From: Bacillus albus
Lineage (GTDB): Bacteria; Bacillota; Bacilli; Bacillales; Bacillaceae_G
Assembly (NCBI RefSeq): GCF_001884185.1
Contig: NZ_MAOE01000131.1
Coordinates: forward strand, 1-64,000
DNA length: 64,000 bases
Direction: 5' to 3'
The stretch's first letter is position 1; the number at the start of each line of letters is the position of its first letter. The translations under genes were made by a program, and so were the position numbers. Under the pieces are notes generated by a model. It did not search any database, was not told the origin of the DNA, and saw nothing but the letters and a program-made list of their open reading frames with translations. Below are positions 45,109-53,207 of the stretch, one piece after another.

Positions 45109-46512
45109 GTGAAGTCATTATTACGAAAAAAAGCGCTTAGTACTGAATCACCACGGCAGTTAAATAGAACATTAACTGCACTTGATTTAACGTTTTTAGG
45201 AATTGGCGCCGTAATTGGGACAGGAATCTTTGTATTAACAGGTATTGTCGCAGCGAAACATTCCGGTCCTGGTATTATGCTATCATTCCTTATTGCTGCA
45301 TTTACTTGTGCTTGTGTAGCCTTTTGTTATGCTGAATTTGCTTCTTCTATTCCAGTCTCAGGAAGTGTGTATACTTACGCATATATGACAGTCGGAGAAG
45401 TCGTCGCCTTCATCGTCGGCTGGTGTTTAATGCTCGAATATTTACTTGCTGTCGCGGCAGTAGCTGTCGGTTGGTCTGGTTATTTACAATCTTTACTACA
45501 AGGATTTAACGTCCATCTGCCCGCCATAATCGCCTCGGCACCTGGCGTAGGAAAAGGTGGTCTTATCGATTTACCAGCTGTTTGTATTTTACTACTCATT
45601 ACTGGTCTTTTAAGTTTCGGTATACGCGAAAGCGCACGCATTAATAATATTATGGTTCTTATCAAGTTAGCTGTTATTATCGCCTTTATCGTAGCAGGTG
45701 CAAAATATGTAAAACCTGAAAATTGGACGCCGTTCATCCCATTCGGATACGACGGTATCATTACTGGAGCTGCCACTGTATTCTTCGCCTTTTTAGGCTT
45801 TGATGCAATCGCAACCGCTGCAGAAGAAACAAAAAAACCACAGCGTGATTTGCCAATTGGCATTATCGGTTCCCTTCTTATTTGTACTGTTTTATACATG
45901 ATTGTATCTTTCGTTTTAACTGGTATGGTTCCGTATACACAATTAGATGTTTCTGATCCAGTTGCTTTTGCCTTACATTTCGTTGGTGAAGATACAATTG
46001 CTGGACTACTCGCTGTTGGAGCGATGACTGGAATGACAACCGTTCTCTTAGTCGTTATGTATGGACAAGTTCGCGTCTCTTATGCGATGAGCCGCGATGG
46101 CCTACTTCCAAAAGCGTTAGCACGTGTAAATAAAAGAGTCAAAATTCCTTTATTAAACACATGGATTACTGGCGTTGTTGCCGCTTTATTAGCAGGACTT
46201 TTAGACTTACATTTACTAGCTAATTTAGTGAACATCGGTACGTTAACAGCCTTTACATTCGTTTGCTGTGCAGTACTTATTTTACGAAAAACACACCCTG
46301 ACTTGAAACGCGGATTCCGCACACCTTTCGTACCTGTATTACCAGTTGTCGCAATTCTTTGCTGTTTATATTTGATGGCTAATTTATCTAAAACGACATG
46401 GATTAGCTTTATAGCTTGGCTTATAGTCGGTTTATGTTTCTATTTCTTCTACTCTAGAAAACATAGTCATTTAGCTTCTGAAAAAACAAATGATGAACAG
46501 AAAAAAGCATAA
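45109..46512 (+). CDS. Cationic amino acid permease (APC family, YfnA-like)
   Basis: A 467-aa, 12-helix APC permease. GTG 45109 is chosen as it lies eight bases after GGGGGGAG; an ATG ten codons earlier has no site. Helix 1 has GIGAVIGTGIFVLTGIVAAK, the consensus APC unwound segment, with AFLGFDAIATAAEETKKPQR near 240 and SYAMSRDGLLPKALARVNKR near 330, typical of the CAT/YfnA group. The substrate is probably a cationic or neutral amino acid. It is monocistronic and no riboswitch precedes it. Confidence 0.87.
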   Translation: MKSLLRKKALSTESPRQLNRTLTALDLTFLGIGAVIGTGIFVLTGIVAAKHSGPGIMLSFLIAAFTCACVAFCYAEFASSIPVSGSVYTYAYMTVGEVVAFIVGWCLMLEYLLAVAAVAVGWSGYLQSLLQGFNVHLPAIIASAPGVGKGGLIDLPAVCILLLITGLLSFGIRESARINNIMVLIKLAVIIAFIVAGAKYVKPENWTPFIPFGYDGIITGAATVFFAFLGFDAIATAAEETKKPQRDLPIGIIGSLLICTVLYMIVSFVLTGMVPYTQLDVSDPVAFALHFVGEDTIAGLLAVGAMTGMTTVLLVVMYGQVRVSYAMSRDGLLPKALARVNKRVKIPLLNTWITGVVAALLAGLLDLHLLANLVNIGTLTAFTFVCCAVLILRKTHPDLKRGFRTPFVPVLPVVAILCCLYLMANLSKTTWISFIAWLIVGLCFYFFYSRKHSHLASEKTNDEQKKA

Positions 46513-46516
46513 CAAA

Positions 46517-46544
46517 ATAGCTCGCCGTTTTAGCGGCGAGCTAT
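46517..46544. terminator. Bidirectional terminator after the CAT-type permease gene
   Basis: ATAGCTCGCCG and CGGCGAGCTAT flank a 6-base loop. Confidence 0.87.
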
Positions 46545-46711
46545 CTTTCTGTACTATTATATTTTTTCGTTAACGATTGTAAAATGAAAAATATGCCGAT
46601 GCAAGCTGTAAACGATGCCCAATTTCCTATTGGCGTTCCGTATTTAATAATTCCAATACCTACAAGCACTAAGAAAATAATCACCTGATATAGTAGCTTC
46701 CACTTTTGCAT
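46541..46711 (-). CDS. Small two-helix membrane protein
   Basis: A 56-aa protein from ATG 46711 behind AAGGAGGGG. Two hydrophobic segments (LLYQVIIFLVLVGIGII; ASFTACIGIFFILQSL) and a basic tail. It begins 11 bp after the stop of another small membrane-protein gene, so the pair is an operon. The function is unknown. Confidence 0.65.
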   Translation of the reverse strand: MQKWKLLYQVIIFLVLVGIGIIKYGTPIGNWASFTACIGIFFILQSLTKKYNSTER

Positions 46712-46722
46712 ATGTCCCCTCC

Positions 46723-46926
46723 TTACTTCGTTCCCTTCTTTTTCTTCTTCCATGCATTTAAACTATCAAAGAAGAAGTTAATAAATAACGTGCCTAAACC
46801 CGCTAATAAAAACGTCATTAAAAATAGAACCCATATACTTTTTTCTTTTAAGAAATAATATCCTACAAGGAGCACAACCGCGATCCATACATATTCAAGA
46901 ATTCTTTTTAGCTTTTTCTCTTCCAA
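46723..46926 (-). CDS. Small two-helix membrane protein, Lys-rich tail
   Basis: A 67-aa protein starting at TTG 46926 with AAGGAG eight bases upstream. Two membrane helices (LEYVWIAVVLLVGYYFL; WVLFLMTFLLAGLGTLFINF) and the tail WKKKKKGTK. It is the first of two small membrane-protein genes. I see no family motif. Confidence 0.65.
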   Translation of the reverse strand: MEEKKLKRILEYVWIAVVLLVGYYFLKEKSIWVLFLMTFLLAGLGTLFINFFFDSLNAWKKKKKGTK

Positions 46927-46965
46927 ATTATTCGCTCCTTCATTCTATGCTACTTTTAGTATAAC

Positions 46966-46998
46966 AAAAAAGAAGCCTATCATGATAAGCTTCTTTTT
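46966..46998 (-). terminator. Terminator of the metallophosphoesterase gene
   Basis: AAAAAGAAGC and GCTTCTTTTT with an inner palindrome TATCATGATA. Confidence 0.8.
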
Positions 46999-47006
46999 CT
47001 TCTCTC

Positions 47007-49469
47007 TTATTTGTTTATGCTTTTTTCAACGAGTGAAATTGCATACTCTACCGTACGATTCATCGTTTCTACTTGTGCATCTTTTACTTTCGCATCTTTT
47101 AACACAGATTCTGCCACTGTAATTTTTTGACTCAACGATTTCACTGAACCGTCCGTTACATTTGCAGCTTGCGCTTTTTCCACTACTGCTTTTGCAGATG
47201 CAATATTCATTTGTAATTTTTCTTTCAGTGTTTTCGGTTGTTCTTCTGCCACTTTTGATTGTACAAATGTTACATTAGCTGTTTTTAATTCATTATACGT
47301 TTGAACAACTTGTTCTCCAGTACTTCCTACATTTTCAAACACTTGCTTTGCAGCGTTATAGCTTTTCTCTAATGCTTGAAATGCTTCTTTTGAATATTGA
47401 CCTGGCTTATCACCAAACTCATACGTACCAGCTAACACTTCTTTCACTTTCCCAAGCTCTTCATATAACGCGTGTACTTCTTCTAACTTTGTACGATTAG
47501 AAAACTCATTATACGCTGCTAATACTTCTGAAGAACTTAACGCTTTACTATATAATTTCGCAAGCGCAATTTGTCCATTTAACGGAATACCACCATTCCC
47601 GTTACTATCAGGGTCAGCACCAAGTGCAAATGGTACGTTCGGGTGATATACTTTCCCTGTAGCTGGTTGACTATTTACTTTTTTACCATCTACGTAAATT
47701 GCTACTTCACTGCCGTTATACGTTCCTGTTAAATGGTATGTTTTGTTGGCCGCTAATTGAACGCCAACACGTTTATAGCTACCGCCAATATGAGCCCATA
47801 ATTCTACATAACCACTTCCTGTAGATTCAAAGCCAATTCCGCCGCTCTCTGTATTTTGCAAAATACCTTGTCCACGGAGTTCATTCATTGAAAATACAGT
47901 TTCTAGCGTAAACGTATTTGCTACTTTCTCTTTTTGTGCTGCTGAAAACGGAAGGTATCCAAATGTATTTGCTTTTCCATTTAGCTTCATAACATTCTTT
48001 TTCAATGCTTTATCATATTCAATAGTCACATTGCCCTTAACATCACCTTTTGTACCAAATGATGAATTGTCTTTAAATGTACCATCTGCAAAGTTTACAT
48101 CAAAAACATCGGCCTTTGGTACTTTCACATTCGGATCAATATTATCTTTTTTCGTAGTGATCTCTGCTGTTAACGGCTGTACACTCTCATTGCCAAATGA
48201 ATCAATCGCAACAACTTCAAGTGTATATGTTTTCCCGCCATCTAAACCTGCAAGTGTAAATGTCAGCTCTTTCGGTACTGGGTCACGATAAAACTCTGAG
48301 AATGCTAACAATTTATTCTTTATTTCACCTGTTTGCTTATCTTTAGCTTGTACACGGTAAGAATGAACAAGAAGGTTGTCCAACGCTTGCTGGAATGTTA
48401 CTGTTGCTGCATTTTCTGTTACATTTGATACTGATAACTTCGCATCTTTTGCAAAGTAAGGCTTTTCTTTATCACGATCTTCTACATGTGTAAATGTTTC
48501 TTTCTTTGATGGCAACTGAATTTTCCACGGTTCGCCTGTCCAAGAATTTGTATGGAAATCACGGCGATTAATCGTTACTTCTTTATCATCCACTTCTACT
48601 AATAAACCTTGACTTAATGTACTTGCGCCTGATGGGATATTCCCTTGTACTTTCCCACCTTCCACTTCCATATAACTTACAGAAGATGTACCAACTGATG
48701 TAAAGTCTTTTTGATGAATTGATCTTGGGTCATCTAACGGATAATGCGAATGCCCTGAAAACGTAATAACCTGTGGGTATTGTTTTAATACCTCATTAAT
48801 TTTTGCACTATCTTGCGTTCCCCATTCTTGACTACCGTATACTGTATCTTTAATGTGCTGATGTAAAAATACGAAAATTGGTTTTTCTGGATCATCTTTT
48901 TGCGCTTTTGCCATCTCTTCTTTTAACCAATTAATTTGCTTGTCTGAATAATATCCATGAGTTGTCCCATTCTCTGGAGACATGACAAGGAAGTGATAAC
49001 CCTTTACCACTTTATGATAATAAATTGATTCCATGCCTGTCTTTTCTAAGAAACGCTTCTGTGCTCCCTCTACAGATAAACCGTTCCAATAGTCATGATT
49101 ACCAAGAGAGTTCATTCGTACCGCATCTTTATTTGCATTTTCATTATATACTTGCATGAAACGATCATACTGCTGCACTGATCCTGTATCTGTGAAATCA
49201 CCTACAATAACAAACGCATCTTGCTTTGGTGCAAGCGTATTGAACTGTTCAATCGCTCTTTTCCAGCGAAACGTATCATCCGTTCCACTATTTTTAATAT
49301 GTACATCACTTACGACTGGAAAAACTATTTTCTTTTCACTTGTTGCCTTTTCTTGCTTCTTCTCTTCCGCTTTGACTGATGTACTCCACGGAAATGATAC
49401 GAATGCTAATACAAAAACCATTAATAATCCAATAAGACCTTTTACTTTTCGTAAAACAGTTCTTTCCAC
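47007..49469 (-). CDS. Secreted metallophosphoesterase with FN3-like and LamG domains
   Basis: An 820-aa secreted protein starting at GTG 49469, six bases after GAGGAGG. The signal peptide is residues 1-34 (ending SVKA). The calcineurin-like phosphoesterase domain spans about 48-310 with the metal motifs SDVH, GDFTD, GNHD, LHQH and GHSH all intact. An FN3-like region (about 345-440), a LamG/concanavalin-type domain (about 460-650) and a helical tail follow. No LPxTG motif is seen. The substrate is unknown. From memory a phosphatase gene flanks the ena1 cluster of B. cereus, and this gene is in that place. Confidence 0.85.
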   Translation of the reverse strand: MERTVLRKVKGLIGLLMVFVLAFVSFPWSTSVKAEEKKQEKATSEKKIVFPVVSDVHIKNSGTDDTFRWKRAIEQFNTLAPKQDAFVIVGDFTDTGSVQQYDRFMQVYNENANKDAVRMNSLGNHDYWNGLSVEGAQKRFLEKTGMESIYYHKVVKGYHFLVMSPENGTTHGYYSDKQINWLKEEMAKAQKDDPEKPIFVFLHQHIKDTVYGSQEWGTQDSAKINEVLKQYPQVITFSGHSHYPLDDPRSIHQKDFTSVGTSSVSYMEVEGGKVQGNIPSGASTLSQGLLVEVDDKEVTINRRDFHTNSWTGEPWKIQLPSKKETFTHVEDRDKEKPYFAKDAKLSVSNVTENAATVTFQQALDNLLVHSYRVQAKDKQTGEIKNKLLAFSEFYRDPVPKELTFTLAGLDGGKTYTLEVVAIDSFGNESVQPLTAEITTKKDNIDPNVKVPKADVFDVNFADGTFKDNSSFGTKGDVKGNVTIEYDKALKKNVMKLNGKANTFGYLPFSAAQKEKVANTFTLETVFSMNELRGQGILQNTESGGIGFESTGSGYVELWAHIGGSYKRVGVQLAANKTYHLTGTYNGSEVAIYVDGKKVNSQPATGKVYHPNVPFALGADPDSNGNGGIPLNGQIALAKLYSKALSSSEVLAAYNEFSNRTKLEEVHALYEELGKVKEVLAGTYEFGDKPGQYSKEAFQALEKSYNAAKQVFENVGSTGEQVVQTYNELKTANVTFVQSKVAEEQPKTLKEKLQMNIASAKAVVEKAQAANVTDGSVKSLSQKITVAESVLKDAKVKDAQVETMNRTVEYAISLVEKSINK

Positions 49470-49821
49470 GTGAATCCTCCTCATAATAGTTGATTCATTA
49501 CAAGGGCTATTTTATCTAAAACATATTAATGCCGTTTAAATGACAAATTAATTTTATTAGACTTTTGTAAATATACAGTTAATTAGAAGTTAAGTCCAAC
49601 ATTCCTTGTATTATTGTATACAACCACCTTTTGTCTAACAGAGTCTGATTATTCTTTTCCTATGACTATTTACATATAATCTTTTCTATAACACTAATGA
49701 TAAGTTAAGGTTTAAGCCTATTAGACAATCTTAATTTTTAACATTTCCTTCTTTTTTTAACACATCGGCCATGCTTCTACATTTAATAATAGTAAAAGAC
49801 TACTTAAAAGGAGGGGTTGTA
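49470..49821. other. Intergenic region between the phosphatase gene and ena1C
   Basis: A 352-bp divergent spacer, very AT-rich. TTACATATAATC near 49671-49682 could be a -10 region of a mother-cell sporulation promoter for ena1C, but I find no convincing -35. No gene is seen. Confidence 0.35.
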
Positions 49822-50247
49822 TTGAAGAACAAAAAAAGTATTGGCTGCTTCGCTCCTTTATCTATTATTTTCCCAAATCCCTGTCCACCGCCCTCTCCTT
49901 CAAATCCAAATTACGAACTAGTAACAAATGAATTTGCAGGAAATTTTCTTATAACGAATAACACTATTTCCTCTGCCAAACATAAATCACAACCAATGAT
50001 ACTGTGGCAAAGTGATGGAATACTACTTATATCAGGTACTGTCTCGGTTTACAATAGTACTAGTAGCACAGAAGCGGTTACAATTCAAATCGTTGGAGCA
50101 GTAACTAATATTTTCACTGTTTTTCCTGGTAATACGATATCTTACACAGCAAAAGACTTACAATCTGTCAGTATTATTAATATAGAAAGTAATCCTTCAT
50201 TATATTTAGAAGGTAAGTACTGTTGCGAATTTACATGTCGCTTATAG
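49822..50247 (+). CDS. ena1C: Endospore appendage subunit Ena1C-like (DUF3992)
   Basis: A 141-aa protein from TTG 49822, behind AAGGAGGGG. It has a Pro-rich start (NPCPPPSPSNPNY), a beta-rich DUF3992-type body (ILWQSDGILLISGTVSVYNS, VFPGNTISYTAKDLQSVSII) and a Cys-containing end (KYCCEFTCRL). Its orientation opposite to ena1A/ena1B, between them and the phosphatase gene, matches the published ena1 locus as I remember it, in which Ena1C is needed for S-type appendages. The identification rests on locus layout more than on motifs. Confidence 0.72.
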   Translation: MKNKKSIGCFAPLSIIFPNPCPPPSPSNPNYELVTNEFAGNFLITNNTISSAKHKSQPMILWQSDGILLISGTVSVYNSTSSTEAVTIQIVGAVTNIFTVFPGNTISYTAKDLQSVSIINIESNPSLYLEGKYCCEFTCRL

Positions 50248-50274
50248 AATGCCAATTTCATCACTTCCTTAACA

Positions 50275-50308
50275 TAAAAAAAGCATACCATTTACGGTAT
50301 GCTTTTTT
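50275..50308. terminator. Bidirectional terminator between ena1C and ena1B
   Basis: AAAAAAGCATACC and GGTATGCTTTTTT flank ATTTAC between convergent genes. Confidence 0.87.
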
Positions 50309-50651
50309 ATGAAATCGGATAACGTACAGTAATACAAAACTCTCCTTGATTAACAGTTGTGCCTGTCGTAGTAATTCGAACAGTTGTAAAATATCGTACA
50401 GTGAAAGTACCACTACTTTGCGGTTGAACAGTAACAGTATCAACTACCGTAGCGCCTACTAAAAAATCAACTGTAATTGGAGCCGCCCCTACATCATATT
50501 TCTCGTAACCTGAACCATATACTTCTTATGTAATATTATTCGTATATACAATTTGAGTACCAGCACCTGTAATAGACCAGTCTGTACATACTTGATCTTG
50601 CACAAGTGTTTTATTAGAACAACAAGACAAACTGGAACTTCTCATTCCCAT
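50307..50651 (-). pseudogene. ena1B: Endospore appendage subunit ena1B, interrupted by an in-frame stop
   Basis: From ATG 50651 (with AGGAGAGG upstream) the frame encodes an Ena-like protein of 114 codons, but codon 42 is TAA at 50526-50528. Before it the protein reads SCCSNKTLVQDQVCTDWS to IVYTNNIT; after it EVYGSGYEKYDVG through NQGEFCITVRYPIS to the normal stop at 50307. Aligned to the intact neighbour ena1A (YTNNINQNVVGTG), the stop falls where Gln (CAA) stands, so one C-to-T change explains it. Both halves are otherwise intact, so the lesion is recent, or a sequencing error. Confidence 0.85.
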
Positions 50652-50671
50652 TTTGATCCTCTCCTATTCTG

Positions 50672-51040
50672 CTATGAAAGTGGATAACGTGTTGTAATAC
50701 AAAATTCTCCTTGATACGTTCCAGCAGGTGTTGCGGGTAACACGACTTGTATAATATCAAAACGACGATACGTAAACCCAATACTCGTTCCTGGATTTAA
50801 TGTTTGTGTATCTATTACAGTACCAGCAGAATCAAGCGCCTCTACAGTAATTGGGCCTGGTCCAACATCATATTTAACAAAACCAGTACCAACTACGTTT
50901 TGGTTAATATTATTTGTATAAAGAACATTATCGATTGCTGTTGCAACTACAGTAGCAGACCACGGACTACACACTTTATCTTGTACATAATTTTTATCTG
51001 GACAACAAGTTAATGCAGCCCCTGAGCACTCACAAGACAT
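50672..51040 (-). CDS. ena1A: Endospore appendage major subunit Ena1A-like (DUF3992)
   Basis: A 122-aa protein with GAGAGGGG before ATG 51040. The N-terminal connector carries a Cys pair (LTCCPDKNYVQDKVC), used in S-type fibres for disulfide links between subunits. A jellyroll-like beta domain follows (ITVEALDSAGTVIDTQTL; GFTYRRFDIIQVVLPA), ending GTYQGEFCITTRYPLS. It is first in the ena1A-ena1B pair, downstream of dedA with no clear terminator in the 98-bp gap. Expression is expected in the mother cell during sporulation. Confidence 0.85.
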   Translation of the reverse strand: MSCECSGAALTCCPDKNYVQDKVCSPWSATVVATAIDNVLYTNNINQNVVGTGFVKYDVGPGPITVEALDSAGTVIDTQTLNPGTSIGFTYRRFDIIQVVLPATPAGTYQGEFCITTRYPLS

Positions 51041-51138
51041 AGTTGTTTCCCCTCTCTCTTTTCTATTCCCTATATGTGTATGTCCTTTAGAGTCTTTTGC
51101 CTGTACGATTCATCTATTTTCAAAAAATATTCAAATGA

Positions 51139-51744
51139 CTAGATAGATTCTGTTCTGTTTCTTTTTTTCATAAATTTATAGATGAATATACCACCTACAA
51201 CAATAACTACGACCGCTAATATCGGTAACATATATTGTCCAACAACATCCGCAGCCTTCTCCCAATGCGGCCCTAATTTCATTCCAAAATACACATATAA
51301 AGTCGTTAACGGGAACATCGCTACAAATGTATATATGCTAAATTTCCATATATTCATTTTCGCCATACCACATGGAACAGAGATAAGCGTTCGAACTCCT
51401 GGTACAAAACGTCCAACAAATGCTACAACTGGTCCATATTTCTCAAAGAAATCATCTGCTTTTTGAATTTGTTCCTCTTTAATAAAGAAGTATTTTCCAT
51501 ATTTTATTAATAGCGGACGACCACCGTAATAACCGAGTGCGTATAGCGTTAATGGTCCTGTCGTTCCGCCAAGTGTCCCTGCTAATACAGCTAACCAGAA
51601 ATTCATATCACCCTCGTATACCCAATACCCAACCATTGGCAACACTACTTCTGCTGGAATAAATTCAAACGTTAATGCTAACACAACTCCAAAATAAGAA
51701 AACTGCTTTAAAAACTCGATTATATCTAAAATAATTTGCTCCAT
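51139..51744 (-). CDS. DedA-family membrane protein
   Basis: A 201-aa membrane protein. FEFIPAEVVLPMVGYWV near residue 27 and FVGRFVPGVRTLISVPCGMA near 112 are the DedA blocks, with the Glu and Arg residues needed in relatives. DedA proteins are lipid scramblases or undecaprenyl-phosphate recyclers. It starts 12 bp after the DUF1232 gene and lies in the same transcript, under a Mn2+-type riboswitch. Confidence 0.9.
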   Translation of the reverse strand: MEQIILDIIEFLKQFSYFGVVLALTFEFIPAEVVLPMVGYWVYEGDMNFWLAVLAGTLGGTTGPLTLYALGYYGGRPLLIKYGKYFFIKEEQIQKADDFFEKYGPVVAFVGRFVPGVRTLISVPCGMAKMNIWKFSIYTFVAMFPLTTLYVYFGMKLGPHWEKAADVVGQYMLPILAVVVIVVGGIFIYKFMKKRNRTESI

Positions 51745-51756
51745 ATTTTTTAACTC

Positions 51757-52038
51757 CTATCCTACGTTTACGTTATGCTTTTCTTGTAATTGAACTGGCG
51801 CCATTTTTACAATTCGGTTCAAAATAAATAACACAATTCCAATATCATCTAAAATACCGATAAACGGTAAGAAGTCTGGAATTAAATCGAGCGGCATCAC
51901 TACATAACCAACTAAAAAAGCAATGGATAAAATTTTCTTCTTTATTGAAACCTCTTTTGAAGTAAAAAAGTCAAATAGGAATGGAACAAATCGGCGAACA
52001 TGAAATACAACTCTTAATCTACTAATAAGTTTTTTCAT
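51757..52038 (-). CDS. DUF1232 protein (YkvA-like), 93 aa
   Basis: A 93-aa protein from ATG 52038 behind GAGGAGATA; the longer frame lacks a site. VVFHVRRFVPFLFDFFTSKE is followed by the DUF1232 core LVGYVVMPLDLIPDFLPFIG with two membrane-associated helices. The function is unknown. It is the first gene behind a yybP-ykoY-type riboswitch, followed by dedA. A 93-residue DUF1232 gene next to dedA is the recorded flank of ena1 loci. Confidence 0.88.
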   Translation of the reverse strand: MKKLISRLRVVFHVRRFVPFLFDFFTSKEVSIKKKILSIAFLVGYVVMPLDLIPDFLPFIGILDDIGIVLFILNRIVKMAPVQLQEKHNVNVG

Positions 52039-52063
52039 TTTTATATCTCCTCTCTTTGTATAC

Positions 52064-52095
52064 AAAAAGAACCCTACCAAATATGGTAAGGGTCC
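52064..52095 (-). terminator. Expression-platform terminator of the Mn2+ riboswitch
   Basis: On the minus strand GGACCCTTACCA and TGGTAGGGTTC pair, followed by TTTTTG, 26 bp before the DUF1232 start. Confidence 0.8.
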
Positions 52096-52124
52096 TAAAA
52101 TAGACAGAAAGGGGCCTTTACCAT

Positions 52125-52222
52125 TGCTGGTAAAGGTCTCACTAACAACGAAACGTTGCCAATAAAGCCGAGGGTTTCTCCCTGTAATGACGACTTTACT
52201 GTAATAAGTTACTCCCCTTTAT
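52125..52222 (-). ncRNA. yybP-ykoY family manganese riboswitch
   Basis: Read on the minus strand the conserved blocks come in order: AAAGGGGAGTAAC, GTAAAGTCGTCA, ACAGGGAGAAACCCT, CGGCTTTATTGGCAAC, TTAGTGAGACCTTTACC. The two small internal hairpins and the closing GAGACCTTT match the yybP-ykoY consensus as I know it. This family senses Mn2+ and raises expression of the downstream genes when Mn2+ is high, here DUF1232 and dedA. Confidence 0.85.
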
Positions 52223-52310
52223 ACACAATTTTATACACTCACATTAAAATATTTCAGAGGGCTTGTCAATACATTTTATACCCCAAGCCCTTCCGTAAAA
52301 AACAAAAAAC

Positions 52311-52340
52311 GTATAGGAAATTTCTTACTATCTCATAATA
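52311..52340 (+). promoter_or_regulatory. Sigma-G-type promoter of the Ku gene
   Basis: GTATA (52311-52315), 18 bp, CATAATA (52334-52340), 36 bp before the Ku start. Forespore expression is known for B. subtilis ykoV. Confidence 0.68.
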
Positions 52341-52376
52341 TACATAATCATTTTTGAACGAAAGGAGATGTTTCAT

Positions 52377-53189
52377 TTGCATACCGTATGGAAAGGTGCA
52401 CTTTCACTTGGACTATTAAATATAGGAATCAAACTATACAGTGCCGTAGAAGAAAACGATATAAAATTTTTAAGTCTCCATAAAGAATGCTTAACACCTA
52501 TTAAATATAAAAAATTTGCTCCTGATTGTACGGATGAAGAAATTGATGATACAGATATTGTAAAAGCCTATGAATATGCACCCCATAAATACATTATTAT
52601 GGATGAAAAAGAATTAGCTGCGTTGCAAAAAGCTCACGAACCACGATCCATTCGTATTATATCTTTTGTCCAAAATAACGAAATCGATTCTGTTCTTTAT
52701 GACCGTTCTTATTTTATAGGCCCTACCCCAGGACATGAAAAATCATATTTATTATTAAAAGAAGCTCTTGAACGCACAAATAAACTTGGGCTTATTCATA
52801 TTTCTATTAGAAAAAAACAACATTTAGCTATTATCCGTAACTTTGAAGATGGGCTAATGTTACAAACCATCCACTACCCTAATGAAATTCGCGATATAAC
52901 AAATACACCTAACTTACCAAGTAACGAAAATTATCCTATACAAAAACAAGAACTCACCGCAGCAATTAATTTAATCCACCACCTTACAAATCCTTTTGAA
53001 CAAGAAATGTATACAGATGAATATAAAGAAGCCCTTACCGAATTAATCGAGAATAAAATTGAACAACAGGAAAAAACTGAAACAATCTCTCCAGCTCCGA
53101 ACATCATTAATATTATGGAGACATTACAGGCAAGCATTGAACAAGCAAAAATAAAAAGAGAAAACAAAAAAGAAAAAGAGGCCAAATAA
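52377..53189 (+). CDS. ku: Ku-like DNA end-binding protein
   Basis: A 270-aa Ku protein. TTG 52377, ten bases after AAAGGAG, gives the standard Ku opening HTVWKGALSLGLLNIGIKLY; an ATG three codons earlier lies in the ribosome site. KYKKFAPDC, EYAPHKYIIMDEKELAALQK and RSYFIGPTPGHEKSYLLLKE follow the family core; the C-terminal tail is Lys-rich. Ku binds broken ends and recruits LigD for end joining. No ligD gene is adjacent, so it must be elsewhere. Confidence 0.9.
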   Translation: MHTVWKGALSLGLLNIGIKLYSAVEENDIKFLSLHKECLTPIKYKKFAPDCTDEEIDDTDIVKAYEYAPHKYIIMDEKELAALQKAHEPRSIRIISFVQNNEIDSVLYDRSYFIGPTPGHEKSYLLLKEALERTNKLGLIHISIRKKQHLAIIRNFEDGLMLQTIHYPNEIRDITNTPNLPSNENYPIQKQELTAAINLIHHLTNPFEQEMYTDEYKEALTELIENKIEQQEKTETISPAPNIINIMETLQASIEQAKIKRENKKEKEAK

Positions 53190-53206
53190 AATTGACCTCT
53201 TTTTTC
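53173..53206. terminator. Bidirectional terminator between ku and the DUF2935 gene
   Basis: AAAAAGAGGCCAA pairs with TTGACCTCTTTTT with one internal mismatch. Confidence 0.8.
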
Positions 53207-53207
53207 T

